Positions 8,472 through 16,712 of a DNA stretch of 64,000 nt are shown here, piece by piece. The position numbers and the translations under genes were made by a program. Position 1 is the stretch's first letter. Each line of letters opens with the position of its first letter. The notes beneath the pieces were generated by a model. The model was not told the DNA's origin. It saw only the letters and a list, made by a program, of their open reading frames with translations, and made no database searches. Origin of the DNA: PALSA-1003 sp963791945 (lineage in GTDB: Bacteria > Pseudomonadota > Gammaproteobacteria > Burkholderiales > Casimicrobiaceae); contig CAWBUD010000004.1 of the NCBI GenBank assembly GCA_963791945.1, positions 186,001 to 250,000 of the forward strand, read 5' to 3'.

Positions 8472-9341
8472 ATGAAGCGCGTCGTCCTGTTCCTGATCAC
8501 CAATCTGGCGGTGATGCTGGTTCTGTCGATCGTCACCAATCTGCTCGGCATCAACCAGGCGCTGGCCGCGAACGGTCTCAACCTGGGCGCATTGCTCGCG
8601 TTCTCGGCGGTGATCGGCTTCGGCGGCGCATTCATTTCGCTGCTCATCTCGAAGCCTATGGCGAAGTGGTCGACCGGTGCCCGGGTCATCGAGCGTCCTC
8701 GGAACGACAACGAGACGTGGCTTCTCGAGACGGTCAGGCGGCTCGCGGATAAGGCGGGGATCGCGATGCCGGAGGTCGCAATGTACGAGGGCGAGCCAAA
8801 CGCGTTCGCCACCGGTGCGTTTCGCAACGGTGCGCTGGTCGCCGTTTCGACGGGCCTGCTCAATGCCATGTCGCGCGACGAGATCGAGGCCGTGCTCGGC
8901 CACGAGGTGGCCCACGTGGCCAACGGGGACATGGTCACGCTCACGCTGATCCAGGGCGTCGTGAACACCTTCGTCGTGTTCCTGGCGCGGGTCGTCGGCG
9001 CGGTCGTCGACCGGATGGTGTTCCGCACCGAGCGCGGCATCGGCATCGGCTACTACGCGACCGTGCTGGTGTGCGAGATCATCTTCGGCGTGCTCGCCTC
9101 GATCATCGTGGCCTGGTTCTCGCGTCGTCGCGAGTTCCACGCCGACGCCGGCAGCGCGACCTACCTGGGCACTCCCCAGCCGATGATGCGCGCGCTCGCG
9201 CGTCTCGGGGGCTTGCCTCCGGGCGAGCTGCCCAAGGCACTCAGCGGCTTCGGTATCACCGACCGTTCGGCGTTCCTGTCGCTGTTCGCGACCCATCCCC
9301 CGATCGAGGAGCGCATCCGCGCGCTGCAGGCGCGCGGCTGA
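8472..9341 (+). CDS. htpX: membrane zinc metalloprotease HtpX
   Basis: Inner-membrane protease that degrades misfolded membrane proteins. The 289-residue protein has two N-terminal membrane segments (about 4-24 and 37-58), the zinc motif HEVAH (144-148), two more hydrophobic segments, and the third ligand Glu in RREFHADAGSA. It ends near LFATHPPIEERI, a typical HtpX C-terminal motif. In other bacteria htpX is stress-induced through CpxR or sigma-32; no such site was identified here. A TAAGAT hexamer about 35 bases before the ATG could be its -10 box. Confidence 0.96.
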   Translation: MKRVVLFLITNLAVMLVLSIVTNLLGINQALAANGLNLGALLAFSAVIGFGGAFISLLISKPMAKWSTGARVIERPRNDNETWLLETVRRLADKAGIAMPEVAMYEGEPNAFATGAFRNGALVAVSTGLLNAMSRDEIEAVLGHEVAHVANGDMVTLTLIQGVVNTFVVFLARVVGAVVDRMVFRTERGIGIGYYATVLVCEIIFGVLASIIVAWFSRRREFHADAGSATYLGTPQPMMRALARLGGLPPGELPKALSGFGITDRSAFLSLFATHPPIEERIRALQARG

Positions 9342-9358
9342 TCCGAGCAAATCACTCG

Positions 9359-9970
9359 CTACATCGGCGGTACCAGGCCGTTTTTGCCGACGGCCACGCG
9401 GCCTGCCGTAAGGGTGCCGTCGGCATGCCTGGTGGCCGTGATGATTACGTGCGCCCCTGGCGCCACCATCGCGCGGTCGCCCGGTTCGAACGTGACGATG
9501 GGCGCATCCGGCGGCACGATGACCGTCCTCTCGCCGTCTTTGTACTTGAGGCGCATACGCCTTCCGCCGACGCTTTCCACCAGGGGGTCGGCAACCGTTG
9601 CATTGGTCATCATGCTCCCCGGCTTCAAATCCCACGGATAGTGGCCCTCGTTGCTCCCGCGCATCGAGTCGGGGAAGACGAGAACCTCGATCGCCGTTTC
9701 TGCGCCATCAGCCTGCGGCATCGAAGCCGCACCGACGAACGTCCCGGGCTTGATTGCGCTCCCGTCGATCCTTACGACGGCGGTGACGACATAGTTGTCC
9801 GCAAGCTTGATCGCAAGCGTCTCGCCGGTGCGTGCCTTCACCCGCAGGTCGAGACCTTCGAGCGCGACGATTTCGCCGCGGACGCGCTGTGTCGGCTGAG
9901 GCGCCTGGGCCAGCGCCGTCACGCACAGGCAGCACAGCAAACCAAGTACGAATGAACGGACGCGTCGCAT
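9359..9970 (-). CDS. secreted protein of unknown function
   Basis: Reading leftward from the ATG at 9970, the 203-residue product begins MRRVRSFVLGLLCCLCVTALAQA. This is a clear Sec signal peptide with likely cleavage after ALA-QA. The mature part is rich in beta-type segments (VRGEIVALEGLDLRVKART, TFVGAAS, GDRAMVAPGAHVIITAT), suggesting repeated small barrel or OB-like units. I do not recognise the family. The frame continues upstream to 10189, but that part translates a tandem repeat, so the signal-peptide Met is the start. It is convergent with htpX. Confidence 0.7.
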   Translation of the reverse strand: MRRVRSFVLGLLCCLCVTALAQAPQPTQRVRGEIVALEGLDLRVKARTGETLAIKLADNYVVTAVVRIDGSAIKPGTFVGAASMPQADGAETAIEVLVFPDSMRGSNEGHYPWDLKPGSMMTNATVADPLVESVGGRRMRLKYKDGERTVIVPPDAPIVTFEPGDRAMVAPGAHVIITATRHADGTLTAGRVAVGKNGLVPPM

Positions 9971-10020
9971 GGGCTGGTTCTCCGGTCGTTGTGTCGTGCG
10001 GGGGCCGCGTGGTGGCGCGG

Positions 10021-10060
10021 GTAGGAGCGGGTAGGAGCGGGTAGGAGCGGGTAGGAGCGG
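10021..10060. repeat. four perfect 10-bp tandem repeats (GTAGGAGCGG)
   Basis: GTAGGAGCGG occurs four times head to tail, followed by a partial GTAG. It lies just upstream of the secreted-protein gene. The unit resembles the end of GTAGGAG-type palindromic repeats; related motifs occur near 43419 and 51511. The array is prone to length change by slippage. Confidence 0.85.
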
Positions 10061-10255
10061 GTAGCTCGCCCCGGATGCCAGGCAGCCCGTACCTAACACC
10101 CATATCGCAGGTGCTATTCCTCCGGCACCGGCGAGGAACGCCATCCCTGCCGCTCCTCGGCGTGCCGTAGAAAAACTACGGCCGGTCACCGCCTACGCGA
10201 TGCCCGGCCGTCTTCAGGGCTGTGGCGGCGCCGGTCGACGCCGCCGATACGAGAG

Positions 10256-10651
10256 TTACTTCAGGTGACTCGATACGAGCTTGGTCATCTCGAACATCGA
10301 CACCTGCTTCTTCCCGCCGAAAATCTGACGCAGCTTTTCGTCGGCATTGATCAGGCGCTTGTTCATCGCGTCCTGCAGCTTGTTCTTCTTGATGTAATCC
10401 CAGATCTTCTTGGTGACTTCAGTGCGCGGCAGCGGCATGGCCCCGACGACCGAGGCAAGCACGCCCGACGGCGTCATGGGCTTCATGAATGCGGCATTTG
10501 GTTTACGCTTCGCTCCCGACTTCTTGGCCTTCTTCGGCGCGGCTTTCTTTGCCGGTGCTTTCTTCGCGGGTTTCTTGGCCGGCTTTCTGGACGCCGGCTT
10601 CTTGGCGCCCTTCTTCGCGGTCTTTTTTGCTGCTTTCTTGGCAGTAGCCAT
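10256..10651 (-). CDS. SWIB/MDM2-domain protein with histone-H1-like tail
   Basis: The 131-residue protein reads leftward from the ATG at 10651, with a good ribosome-binding site (AGGAGA) before it. Residues 1 to about 50 are almost entirely Lys, Ala and Pro (AAKKTAKKGAKK-type repeats), like bacterial histone H1/Hc1 proteins. Residues about 55-131 form a SWIB domain (PLPRTEVTKKIWDYIKKN, NADEKLRQIFG). A DNA-binding or chromatin role is the family expectation; the precise role in bacteria is unsettled. The open frame extends far upstream (to 11068) without the family sequence. A promoter with an exact TTGACA lies about 95-125 bases upstream. Confidence 0.9.
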   Translation of the reverse strand: MATAKKAAKKTAKKGAKKPASRKPAKKPAKKAPAKKAAPKKAKKSGAKRKPNAAFMKPMTPSGVLASVVGAMPLPRTEVTKKIWDYIKKNKLQDAMNKRLINADEKLRQIFGGKKQVSMFEMTKLVSSHLK

Positions 10652-10744
10652 AGGTCTCCTTCCTGGTGGTTGATCGCGACGCGACGGCGATAAGCATGGA
10701 GGCGGTCGATCTCCTGTCATCGCTCCCCGCTCCCCATCGGAACA

Positions 10745-10776
10745 AATATACCGCATTCTCGTAGGCGGAGTGTCAA
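10745..10776 (-). promoter_or_regulatory. putative sigma-70 promoter of the SWIB gene
   Basis: On the minus strand an exact TTGACA (complement of 10771-10776) is followed by an A+T-rich GGTATATT. The best -10 hexamers (GGTATA, spacer 18; TATATT, spacer 20) are imperfect in sequence or spacing. The next gene leftward is the SWIB gene, so the orientation fits. Confidence 0.5.
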
Positions 10777-11374
10777 TTTGTGAGAGGGAATGCACGCTCT
10801 CGCGCGAGGGGTGTTGCATCCGCGGGAGGATCGGGACCGGCCGCGGCTTGGCGGCTCCGAAGCCCTCGTCGCCGTGCTCTCGATGCCTCCGGCCCGAACA
10901 CCCGTCGGTTCGCGCCACCGGCTGCCGGTGCATGGCGTGATGTCGCCGCATCCGGAACGCTCGCGCCATCGCTTGCCATGGTCGTCCGGTTCGTCCGTCC
11001 CTCCGACGCGTGGGGGCGAGATTTGGGCGCCCGCCGGCTTGTGCAGTCCTGTCCGCGTATCGAGGCAAGATTTACAGATCGCATGTCTGCTTGCCTCATT
11101 GGGCGTGTCGTCTAGCCTCCTACTGCCGGGTCGCAAGTCCCTGTTGCCGAACGACCGCGCCCGGGGTGGCATGGGCGTTGCTCGACTCGGTCTGCCCTAG
11201 GCACGCCGGGTACGGAAAACAAGCGATCGAGACGATGTTTCCGTGGGCGCCGGGCGCGGACGGATCAATGGTCACCGGATTCCCGATCGACTGAACCGAA
11301 CGACTACGTGCGCTAACGCACCGAGCCGATCGAGATCCTAGAAGAGACTGCGCACACGTTTACGGAGAGAGCCA
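10777..11374. other. gene-free region before the M23 peptidase
   Basis: With the SWIB promoter segment, this makes a 723-bp gap (10652-11374) without a credible gene. Frames in it are short, Arg/Ser-rich and lack coding character. A seven-base inverted repeat (ACGGAAA at 11212-11218 with TTTCCGT at 11238-11244) is the only clear secondary structure. No riboswitch, tRNA or known RNA was recognised. Confidence 0.5.
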
Positions 11375-13066
11375 GTGCGACTGTCGGAGTATCGAGCAGC
11401 GAGACACACGCGGGACAGGGCGGGACCACGTGCGCGCGCAAGCCTGGTCGCGGCGCTTTTCGTCGCTCTCGAAGTGATCTTCCACGGGGCCTGCGCCGCG
11501 ACGATGGGCGAGGTCAAGGGCGGCAAGGTCGCGCTGCCCACCGACGAGATCACCGAGGCGCAGCGCACACGGATCAAGGCCACGCTGGCCGCCAAGATCG
11601 ATACGCTGCGACGCGCCGGCCGCATCCCCGCGCTCTCGGCCAAGGCCGCGCCGAGCACGCCGCTGGAGGAAACGCCGGGTGTCCCGCTCCAATGGCCTCT
11701 GCAGCTCGTACCCGGGCACCCCGAGCCCGGCGCGCGGACGATCATCAACTACGTCGACCACGATCCGAGGTATCCGGGACAACTGCTCGATTACAACTGC
11801 GGCATTCGCACCTACGACCAGGCGAACGGCTACAACCATCAGGGGACGGACTTCACCGCGTTGCCGTTCGCCTGGCGGAAGATGGACAACGATGAGGCGA
11901 TCGTCGTCGCGGCGGCGACGGGCGTCATCGTGGCCAAGATGGACGGCCAGTACGACCGCAGCTGCGTGCTGGCCGACCAGCCGTGGAATGCGGTCTACGT
12001 GATGCAGCCGGACGGCTCGGTCGCCTGGTACGGTCATCTCAAGGCGGGCTCGCTGACGAGCAAGAAGGAGGGCGAATGGGTGCTGGCGGGCGAATTCCTC
12101 GGGGTGATGGGCAGCTCCGGCGACTCGACCGGACCCCATCTGCATTTCGAGCTCTACGACTCGAGCGGCGCGCTCATCGATCCGTTCGCCGGGACGTGCA
12201 ACAACTTCAACGCCAACTCCTGGTGGGCGGAGCAGCGCCCCTATAACGAGCCGGCGATCGATCTGGTCATGACCGGCGATGCTCCGGTGGATTTCACGCC
12301 GTGCCCGACGCCCGAGGTCGAGCATCGGAGCTCGTACTTTCAGCCCGGGGCGACCGTCTACCTGACAGGTTTCTTCACCGACCAACTCCGGGCGGACAGC
12401 GTCGTGTTCAGCGTCTTCGCGCCCGATGGCAGCCTGTTCGCTAGCACGACCATTCCCTCCGACGCCGACTACTACGCAGCCTCCTACTGGCAGAGCTACG
12501 TGACGCTGCCGACGAATGCCGCGACGGGCACCTGGCGCTTCGAAGTGCAGTTTCACGGCCAGACCCAGAGCACGACCTTCCAGGTGGGCTCGGTCGAGCC
12601 TCCGCGCACCGACATCGTCGAGTACTACGCGCCTTCGCTCGATCATTACTTCATGACCGGGTTTGGGGCGGAGGAGTCGGCGCTCGACGCCGGCACGCCG
12701 ATTCCCGGGTGGATGCGCACGGGCCAGTCCTTCCCCGCGTACTCGGCCAACGGCGACGGACTGTCCACCGTGTGCCGCTTCTTCGGGACGCCGGGGCTCG
12801 GCGTCAACTCGCACTTCTACACCGCGTTCGATTTCGAGTGCGCCGCAGTGAAGCGGCTGGCCGGCTGGACATTCGAAGCCAACGCGTTCTACATCGCGGC
12901 CGACGTCTCGCAATGTCCGGCGTCCACCCGGCCCGTATTCCGCCTCTATAACAACGGAATGGGCGGTGAACCGAATCACCGCTACGTCACGAGCTGGCCG
13001 ATCATCGACGCGATGCAGACGGCCGGATGGACTCTCGAGGGCGTCGCTTTCTGTTCGCCGCTCTGA
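11375..13066 (+). CDS. secreted M23-family metallopeptidase with C-terminal repeat-type domain
   Basis: The 563-residue protein starts at a GTG preceded by GGAGAG. Residues about 22-42 are a signal peptide (SLVAALFVALEVIFHGACA). The LytM/M23 domain has His155 and Asp159 (NHQGTDF), His221 (WYGHLK) and the HxH pair His255/His257 in GPHLHFE, so the zinc site is complete. M23 enzymes cut peptidoglycan cross-bridges or other glycyl peptides. Residues about 300-400 look like a beta-sandwich. Residues about 415-563 (VEYYAPSLDHYFMTGF, cysteine pairs) resemble the DUF5648-type domain of exported proteins. It stands alone; target unknown. Confidence 0.85.
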   Translation: MRLSEYRAARHTRDRAGPRARASLVAALFVALEVIFHGACAATMGEVKGGKVALPTDEITEAQRTRIKATLAAKIDTLRRAGRIPALSAKAAPSTPLEETPGVPLQWPLQLVPGHPEPGARTIINYVDHDPRYPGQLLDYNCGIRTYDQANGYNHQGTDFTALPFAWRKMDNDEAIVVAAATGVIVAKMDGQYDRSCVLADQPWNAVYVMQPDGSVAWYGHLKAGSLTSKKEGEWVLAGEFLGVMGSSGDSTGPHLHFELYDSSGALIDPFAGTCNNFNANSWWAEQRPYNEPAIDLVMTGDAPVDFTPCPTPEVEHRSSYFQPGATVYLTGFFTDQLRADSVVFSVFAPDGSLFASTTIPSDADYYAASYWQSYVTLPTNAATGTWRFEVQFHGQTQSTTFQVGSVEPPRTDIVEYYAPSLDHYFMTGFGAEESALDAGTPIPGWMRTGQSFPAYSANGDGLSTVCRFFGTPGLGVNSHFYTAFDFECAAVKRLAGWTFEANAFYIAADVSQCPASTRPVFRLYNNGMGGEPNHRYVTSWPIIDAMQTAGWTLEGVAFCSPL

Positions 13067-13130
13067 AGCCGGCAGCTCGGGTTCCCTCGCATCTGTAGAG
13101 GGCGATTTCGACGCGCCCGAGGAAATCGCC

Positions 13131-13136
13131 GATAAT
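13131..13136 (+). promoter_or_regulatory. putative -10 box (GATAAT) of pdxH
   Basis: GATAAT lies 17 bases before the ATG at 13153 and overlaps an earlier in-frame ATG at 13135. If functional, transcription would start near 13143 and only the second ATG would be translated. No good -35 is visible. Confidence 0.4.
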
Positions 13137-13152
13137 GGCGGCGCCGCATCGC

Positions 13153-13806
13153 ATGCCCGCCGCCTTGAACATCGCCGATCTGCGCCGCGAGTACCAGCGC
13201 GCATCCCTCTCCGAAACCGACGTCGATCCCGATCCACTGCGCCAGTTTCAATCCTGGCTGCAGGAAGCCATCACCGCGGAGCTTCCGGAGCCGACTGCGA
13301 TGACGCTGGCCACCGTCGGCGCCGACGGCGCCCCTGGTGCGCGGGTCGTGCTGCTGAAGGGCCTGGACGAGGCCGGCTTCCTGTTCTTCACCAATTACGA
13401 GAGCCGAAAGGGCACGGAGCTCGCCGCGCACCCGGTTGCCGTGCTGCTGTTCCACTGGATCGAACTCGAGCGCCAGGTGCGCATCGACGGCACCGCGGCC
13501 AGAGTATCTGCGCAGGAGTCCGATGCGTATTTCGCATCTCGCCCGCATCTCGCGCGCCTCGGCGCGTGGGCTTCTCCGCAAAGCCGTGTCATTCCCGATC
13601 GGACATGGCTCGAGGGACAGCTCTCCGCCGTGCGCGAGCGCTTCGTGTCGCAGGGCGAGCACGTGCCGCGCCCGCCGCACTGGGGCGGGTACCGTATCGC
13701 GCCGGAAGCGATCGAATTCTGGCAGGGACGCCCATCGCGCCTGCACGACCGGATCCGTTACCGGCGCGACGGCGGCGAGTGGCGCATCGACCGGCTCGCG
13801 CCGTGA
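13153..13806 (+). CDS. pdxH: pyridoxamine 5'-phosphate oxidase
   Basis: FMN enzyme that oxidises pyridoxine- or pyridoxamine-phosphate to pyridoxal 5'-phosphate. It shows LRREYQRASLSETDVDPDPLRQF, AMTLATVGADGAPGARVVLLKG and FFTNYESRKGTELA. It ends in the canonical PHWGGYRIAPEAIEFWQG and RLHDRIRYRR, with a C-terminal RLAP. With the ATG at 13153 it is 217 residues; the ATG at 13135 would add six. The second is preferred because a -10-like box covers the first. The stop overlaps the GTG of the next gene, so the two are probably co-translated. Confidence 0.96.
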   Translation: MPAALNIADLRREYQRASLSETDVDPDPLRQFQSWLQEAITAELPEPTAMTLATVGADGAPGARVVLLKGLDEAGFLFFTNYESRKGTELAAHPVAVLLFHWIELERQVRIDGTAARVSAQESDAYFASRPHLARLGAWASPQSRVIPDRTWLEGQLSAVRERFVSQGEHVPRPPHWGGYRIAPEAIEFWQGRPSRLHDRIRYRRDGGEWRIDRLAP

Positions 13807-14957
13807 CGGCGCAGGCCGGTCGCGGCTCGCACACTCTCGCCGCGCTGATCGCGCTCGGCATCCTCAATCACACGGTGCTCGCGGGAAGCCGCGTCACGGT
13901 CTCGCTCTACGCGCTTTCGCAGGGCGCGTCGCCTTTCGTCGTCGGCTTGCTGATGGGCCTGTATTCGTTTCTGCCGATGTGGCTCGCCATCGGTGCCGGC
14001 AGGCTTTCCGACCGGATCGGCGTGCGGCGGCCGATGCTCCTGGGCTCGTGCGGGATCGCGCTTGGCGCGGCGCTGCCGTGGTTTCTGTCCGGGCTCGCCA
14101 TCCTGTTCGTGACGACCGCGCTGATCGGCGTGTCGTTCATGTTTTTCCAGGTCGCCGCTCAAAACGCGACCGGCGCTCTCGGGGCGCCTGCGGATCGGCC
14201 GCGGAACTTCGGCTTTCTCGCGCTCGGCTACTCCGTGTCGGGGCTCGCCGGGCCGCTGGTCGCCGGATTCACGATCGACCGCGCGGGCTTCCAGGCGAGC
14301 TTCATGACTCTCGCCCTGCTGCCGCTGATACCCATGGCCGTTCTCGGCCGTGGCGGGCTCGCATTGCCTCGTCCGCACACGCCGCACCTGCAGCCCACGC
14401 CAGGCAGCGTGGCGGCAATGTTCCGCAACCGGCAGATGCGCCGCGTATTCGTGGTCAACGGGCTCCTGTCGATGGCGTGGGACCTGCACACGTTCTTCAT
14501 TCCCATCTATGGCGCGCGCCTCGAGCTGTCGGCCTCGATGATCGGAGTCATTCTCGCGTCCTTCGCGGCGGCAACTTTCGTCGTGCGGCTGGCGATGCCG
14601 TGGATCGCGCGCAGATTCAGCGAGCTGGAAGTGCTCACCACGGCGCTGTTCGTCGCCGGGGCCGCTTACGCGCTGTTTCCGTTCGTTGCCAGCGTCGGCC
14701 CGCTGGTTGCGCTGTCGTTCACGCTGGGGCTTTCGCTCGGCAGCGGACAGCCGATGGTCATGTCGCTGCTCCACAGCATGGCCCCCGCCGGGCGCATGGG
14801 CGAGGCGGTCGGCGTGCGCATGTCCATCATCAACGCTTCCACCTTCGCCGTGCCGCTGGTTTTCGGCGCGGTCGGTTCGTCGATCGGAATCGGGCCGGTC
14901 TTCTGGCTGGTCGGCGGTGCGCTGGCGGGCGGTGGCTTCTTCGCGCGTCGGCCCTAG
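13803..14957 (+). CDS. MFS transporter
   Basis: A 384-residue major facilitator with about 12 membrane segments, starting at the GTG that overlaps the pdxH stop (GTGA). The loop between segments 2 and 3 reads GRLSDRIGVRRPM, the hallmark MFS motif A. The frame is open far upstream (to 12966), but that part runs through pdxH and the end of the peptidase gene and is not part of this protein. Substrate unknown; drug or metabolite export is the default guess. It ends 35 bases before the convergent msrA stop. Confidence 0.85.
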   Translation: MTAQAGRGSHTLAALIALGILNHTVLAGSRVTVSLYALSQGASPFVVGLLMGLYSFLPMWLAIGAGRLSDRIGVRRPMLLGSCGIALGAALPWFLSGLAILFVTTALIGVSFMFFQVAAQNATGALGAPADRPRNFGFLALGYSVSGLAGPLVAGFTIDRAGFQASFMTLALLPLIPMAVLGRGGLALPRPHTPHLQPTPGSVAAMFRNRQMRRVFVVNGLLSMAWDLHTFFIPIYGARLELSASMIGVILASFAAATFVVRLAMPWIARRFSELEVLTTALFVAGAAYALFPFVASVGPLVALSFTLGLSLGSGQPMVMSLLHSMAPAGRMGEAVGVRMSIINASTFAVPLVFGAVGSSIGIGPVFWLVGGALAGGGFFARRP

Positions 14958-14992
14958 CGCAATTCTCGCAGGGCGGGGCGAGCCGGCAACGG

Positions 14993-15550
14993 TCAGGCGC
15001 TGCGCAGCCGGTCGGCGAAGGCTTTGCGGAACTTCGCGACCTTGGGCGCCACGACGAACTGGCAGTAGGGCTGCTCGCGATTGCGCTCGAAATATTGCCG
15101 GTGGTAGTTCTCCGCCGGATAGAACGCCGCAGCGTCGCCGACCTCGGTGACGATCGGATCGTCCCACAGTCCGGCCTTGGCGAGCTCCTCGATGACCGCC
15201 AGGGCATCGGCGCGCTGCTCCGGGCTCTGCGGGAAAATGACAGAGCGGTACTGCGTCCCGACGTCGTTGCCCTGCCGGTCCTTGGTCGTCGGGTCGTGGA
15301 TGGCGAAGAACACGCGCAGCAGATCGCGATACGGCAGCACGGAGGGATCGAAGGCGACGCGCACCACTTCGGCATGACCCGTTCGCCCGGAGCACACATC
15401 CTCGTAGCTCGGATCCTGCGTGTGCCCGCCGGCATAGCCCGACTCGACCGCCTGCACGCCCTGCAGCCGGTTGAAGACTGCTTCGAGGCACCAGAAGCAA
15501 CCGCCACCGAGCACGGCAGTCTGGATTGCATTCGAAGGATTCGTCGGCAT
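14993..15550 (-). CDS. msrA: peptide-methionine (S)-S-oxide reductase
   Basis: Repairs oxidised methionine in proteins. The 185-residue protein has the active-site GGCFWCLEA near residue 16-24, GYAGG, YEDVCSGRTGHAEVV, and the typical end of the catalytic domain AAAFYPAENYHRQYF. No MsrB domain is fused. Start: ATG at 15550. A single gene between convergent MFS and divergent YihY genes. Confidence 0.96.
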   Translation of the reverse strand: MPTNPSNAIQTAVLGGGCFWCLEAVFNRLQGVQAVESGYAGGHTQDPSYEDVCSGRTGHAEVVRVAFDPSVLPYRDLLRVFFAIHDPTTKDRQGNDVGTQYRSVIFPQSPEQRADALAVIEELAKAGLWDDPIVTEVGDAAAFYPAENYHRQYFERNREQPYCQFVVAPKVAKFRKAFADRLRSA

Positions 15551-15759
15551 CGCTCGGGCCTAGGGCGGCAACAGGGAGGATAGCGCAGTTCGGCGCCGAT
15601 ACACATGCTGAAGTCGACGGCTGCGCGCTTCGCCTTACGGCCGTCACGATGCGGCTCGGTGCCATAATCGCGCTTCCAGGGGGAGCGCATGGGACCTTTT
15701 GCGGGCGGGAACGGCAACGGCGTGCGGCTTTGTGTGCGCCCGGGAAATGGCGAGATCCG

Positions 15760-16590
15760 GTGTTGAGGCGGGTTCTCTTCTTCTTCGCCTTCCTGCGTCG
15801 TCTCCTGCGCCGGCTCACCGGCGTCGGTCTCGCCCGGACCGCCGCCAGCCTCGCATTCACGACGCTGTTCGGGCTCGTCCCCTTGTTCACGGTCGCATTC
15901 ACCTACGTCGCGCGCTTTCCGCTCATCGAGCGCTCCCAGGACGCGCTGGAGTCGCTCCTGCTGCGCTACTTTCTTCCAGGCAGCGGCACGGTCGTCCGTC
16001 AATACCTGTCGGAGTTCACGGCCAACTCGGCGCAGCTCAAGGGCATCGGCACATTCTTCGTGATACTCACTGCGGTACTCCTCGTCGTGCAGGTGGACCA
16101 GGAGATCAACACCATCTGGGGCTCAGCCCGAGAGCCGCGCTCGCCGGGACGGCGCATCCTCATCTACGCGCTCGGATTCACCGCCGGGCCTGCCCTGATC
16201 GGCGCCGCGGTCTATTACGTCAGCTGGCTCATCGAGCATGCGATCGTCACGACGTCGCTCGGTGCCGAGGCGCTGACGGTACTGAGCGAACCGGCCGCGC
16301 TCCTGGTCGACACGGCGGGCTTCACGCTGCTCTATGTGCTGGTTCCGGCGTACCGGGTGCCGTTCAAGCCAGCGCTCATCGGCGGCGTGCTGGCGGCGAT
16401 CGCTTTCGAGGCAGCGAAATACGGGTTTCGCTTCTATATCGCCCATTTCCCCACCTATCAGCTGATCTACGGCCCGCTGGCCGTGCTGCCGCTGTTCCTG
16501 CTCTGGATCTATGTTTCATGGATCATCGTGCTGGTCGGCGCGGCCGTGACGGCTACCCTGGCCGAAACCATGCCGCGCCGCCGGCGCTGA
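15760..16590 (+). CDS. YihY/virulence factor BrkB family membrane protein
   Basis: The 276-residue product (GTG start at 15760, VLRRVLFFFAFLRR) has a short basic N-terminus and six hydrophobic segments. It carries the family motif AASLAFTTLFGLVPLFTVAFT, and LIYGPLAVLPLFLLWIYVSW near the end. This is the family once mis-named ribonuclease BN; the real function is uncertain. The frame is open upstream to 15526, including an ATG at 15649, but a CATAAT box at 15663-15668 and the family N-terminus favour the later start. Some homologues have a C-terminal winged-helix extension; this one does not. Confidence 0.85.
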   Translation: MLRRVLFFFAFLRRLLRRLTGVGLARTAASLAFTTLFGLVPLFTVAFTYVARFPLIERSQDALESLLLRYFLPGSGTVVRQYLSEFTANSAQLKGIGTFFVILTAVLLVVQVDQEINTIWGSAREPRSPGRRILIYALGFTAGPALIGAAVYYVSWLIEHAIVTTSLGAEALTVLSEPAALLVDTAGFTLLYVLVPAYRVPFKPALIGGVLAAIAFEAAKYGFRFYIAHFPTYQLIYGPLAVLPLFLLWIYVSWIIVLVGAAVTATLAETMPRRRR

Positions 16591-16712
16591 AATGCGGTCG
16601 TGCAACGCGATCGGCGGCGGTGGTCTCACCACCACCCGATCGGCGCGCTCTCTTGCCGAACGTTTGCCGCCAAGCTAGAGTCTGCGCTTTGTCTTGAGGG
16701 AGCACCCTCTAC

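Noticed and set aside
10021..10060. CRISPR array
   Set aside because: 10-bp units in tandem, no spacers.
10717..11172. 151-codon minus-strand frame in the gene-free region
   Set aside because: Composition is Arg/Ser/Pro-rich without structure or ribosome-binding site; considered noise.
13436..15583. 715-codon plus-strand frame across pdxH, the MFS gene and msrA
   Set aside because: It is Arg-rich throughout and crosses three recognised genes in the wrong frame.
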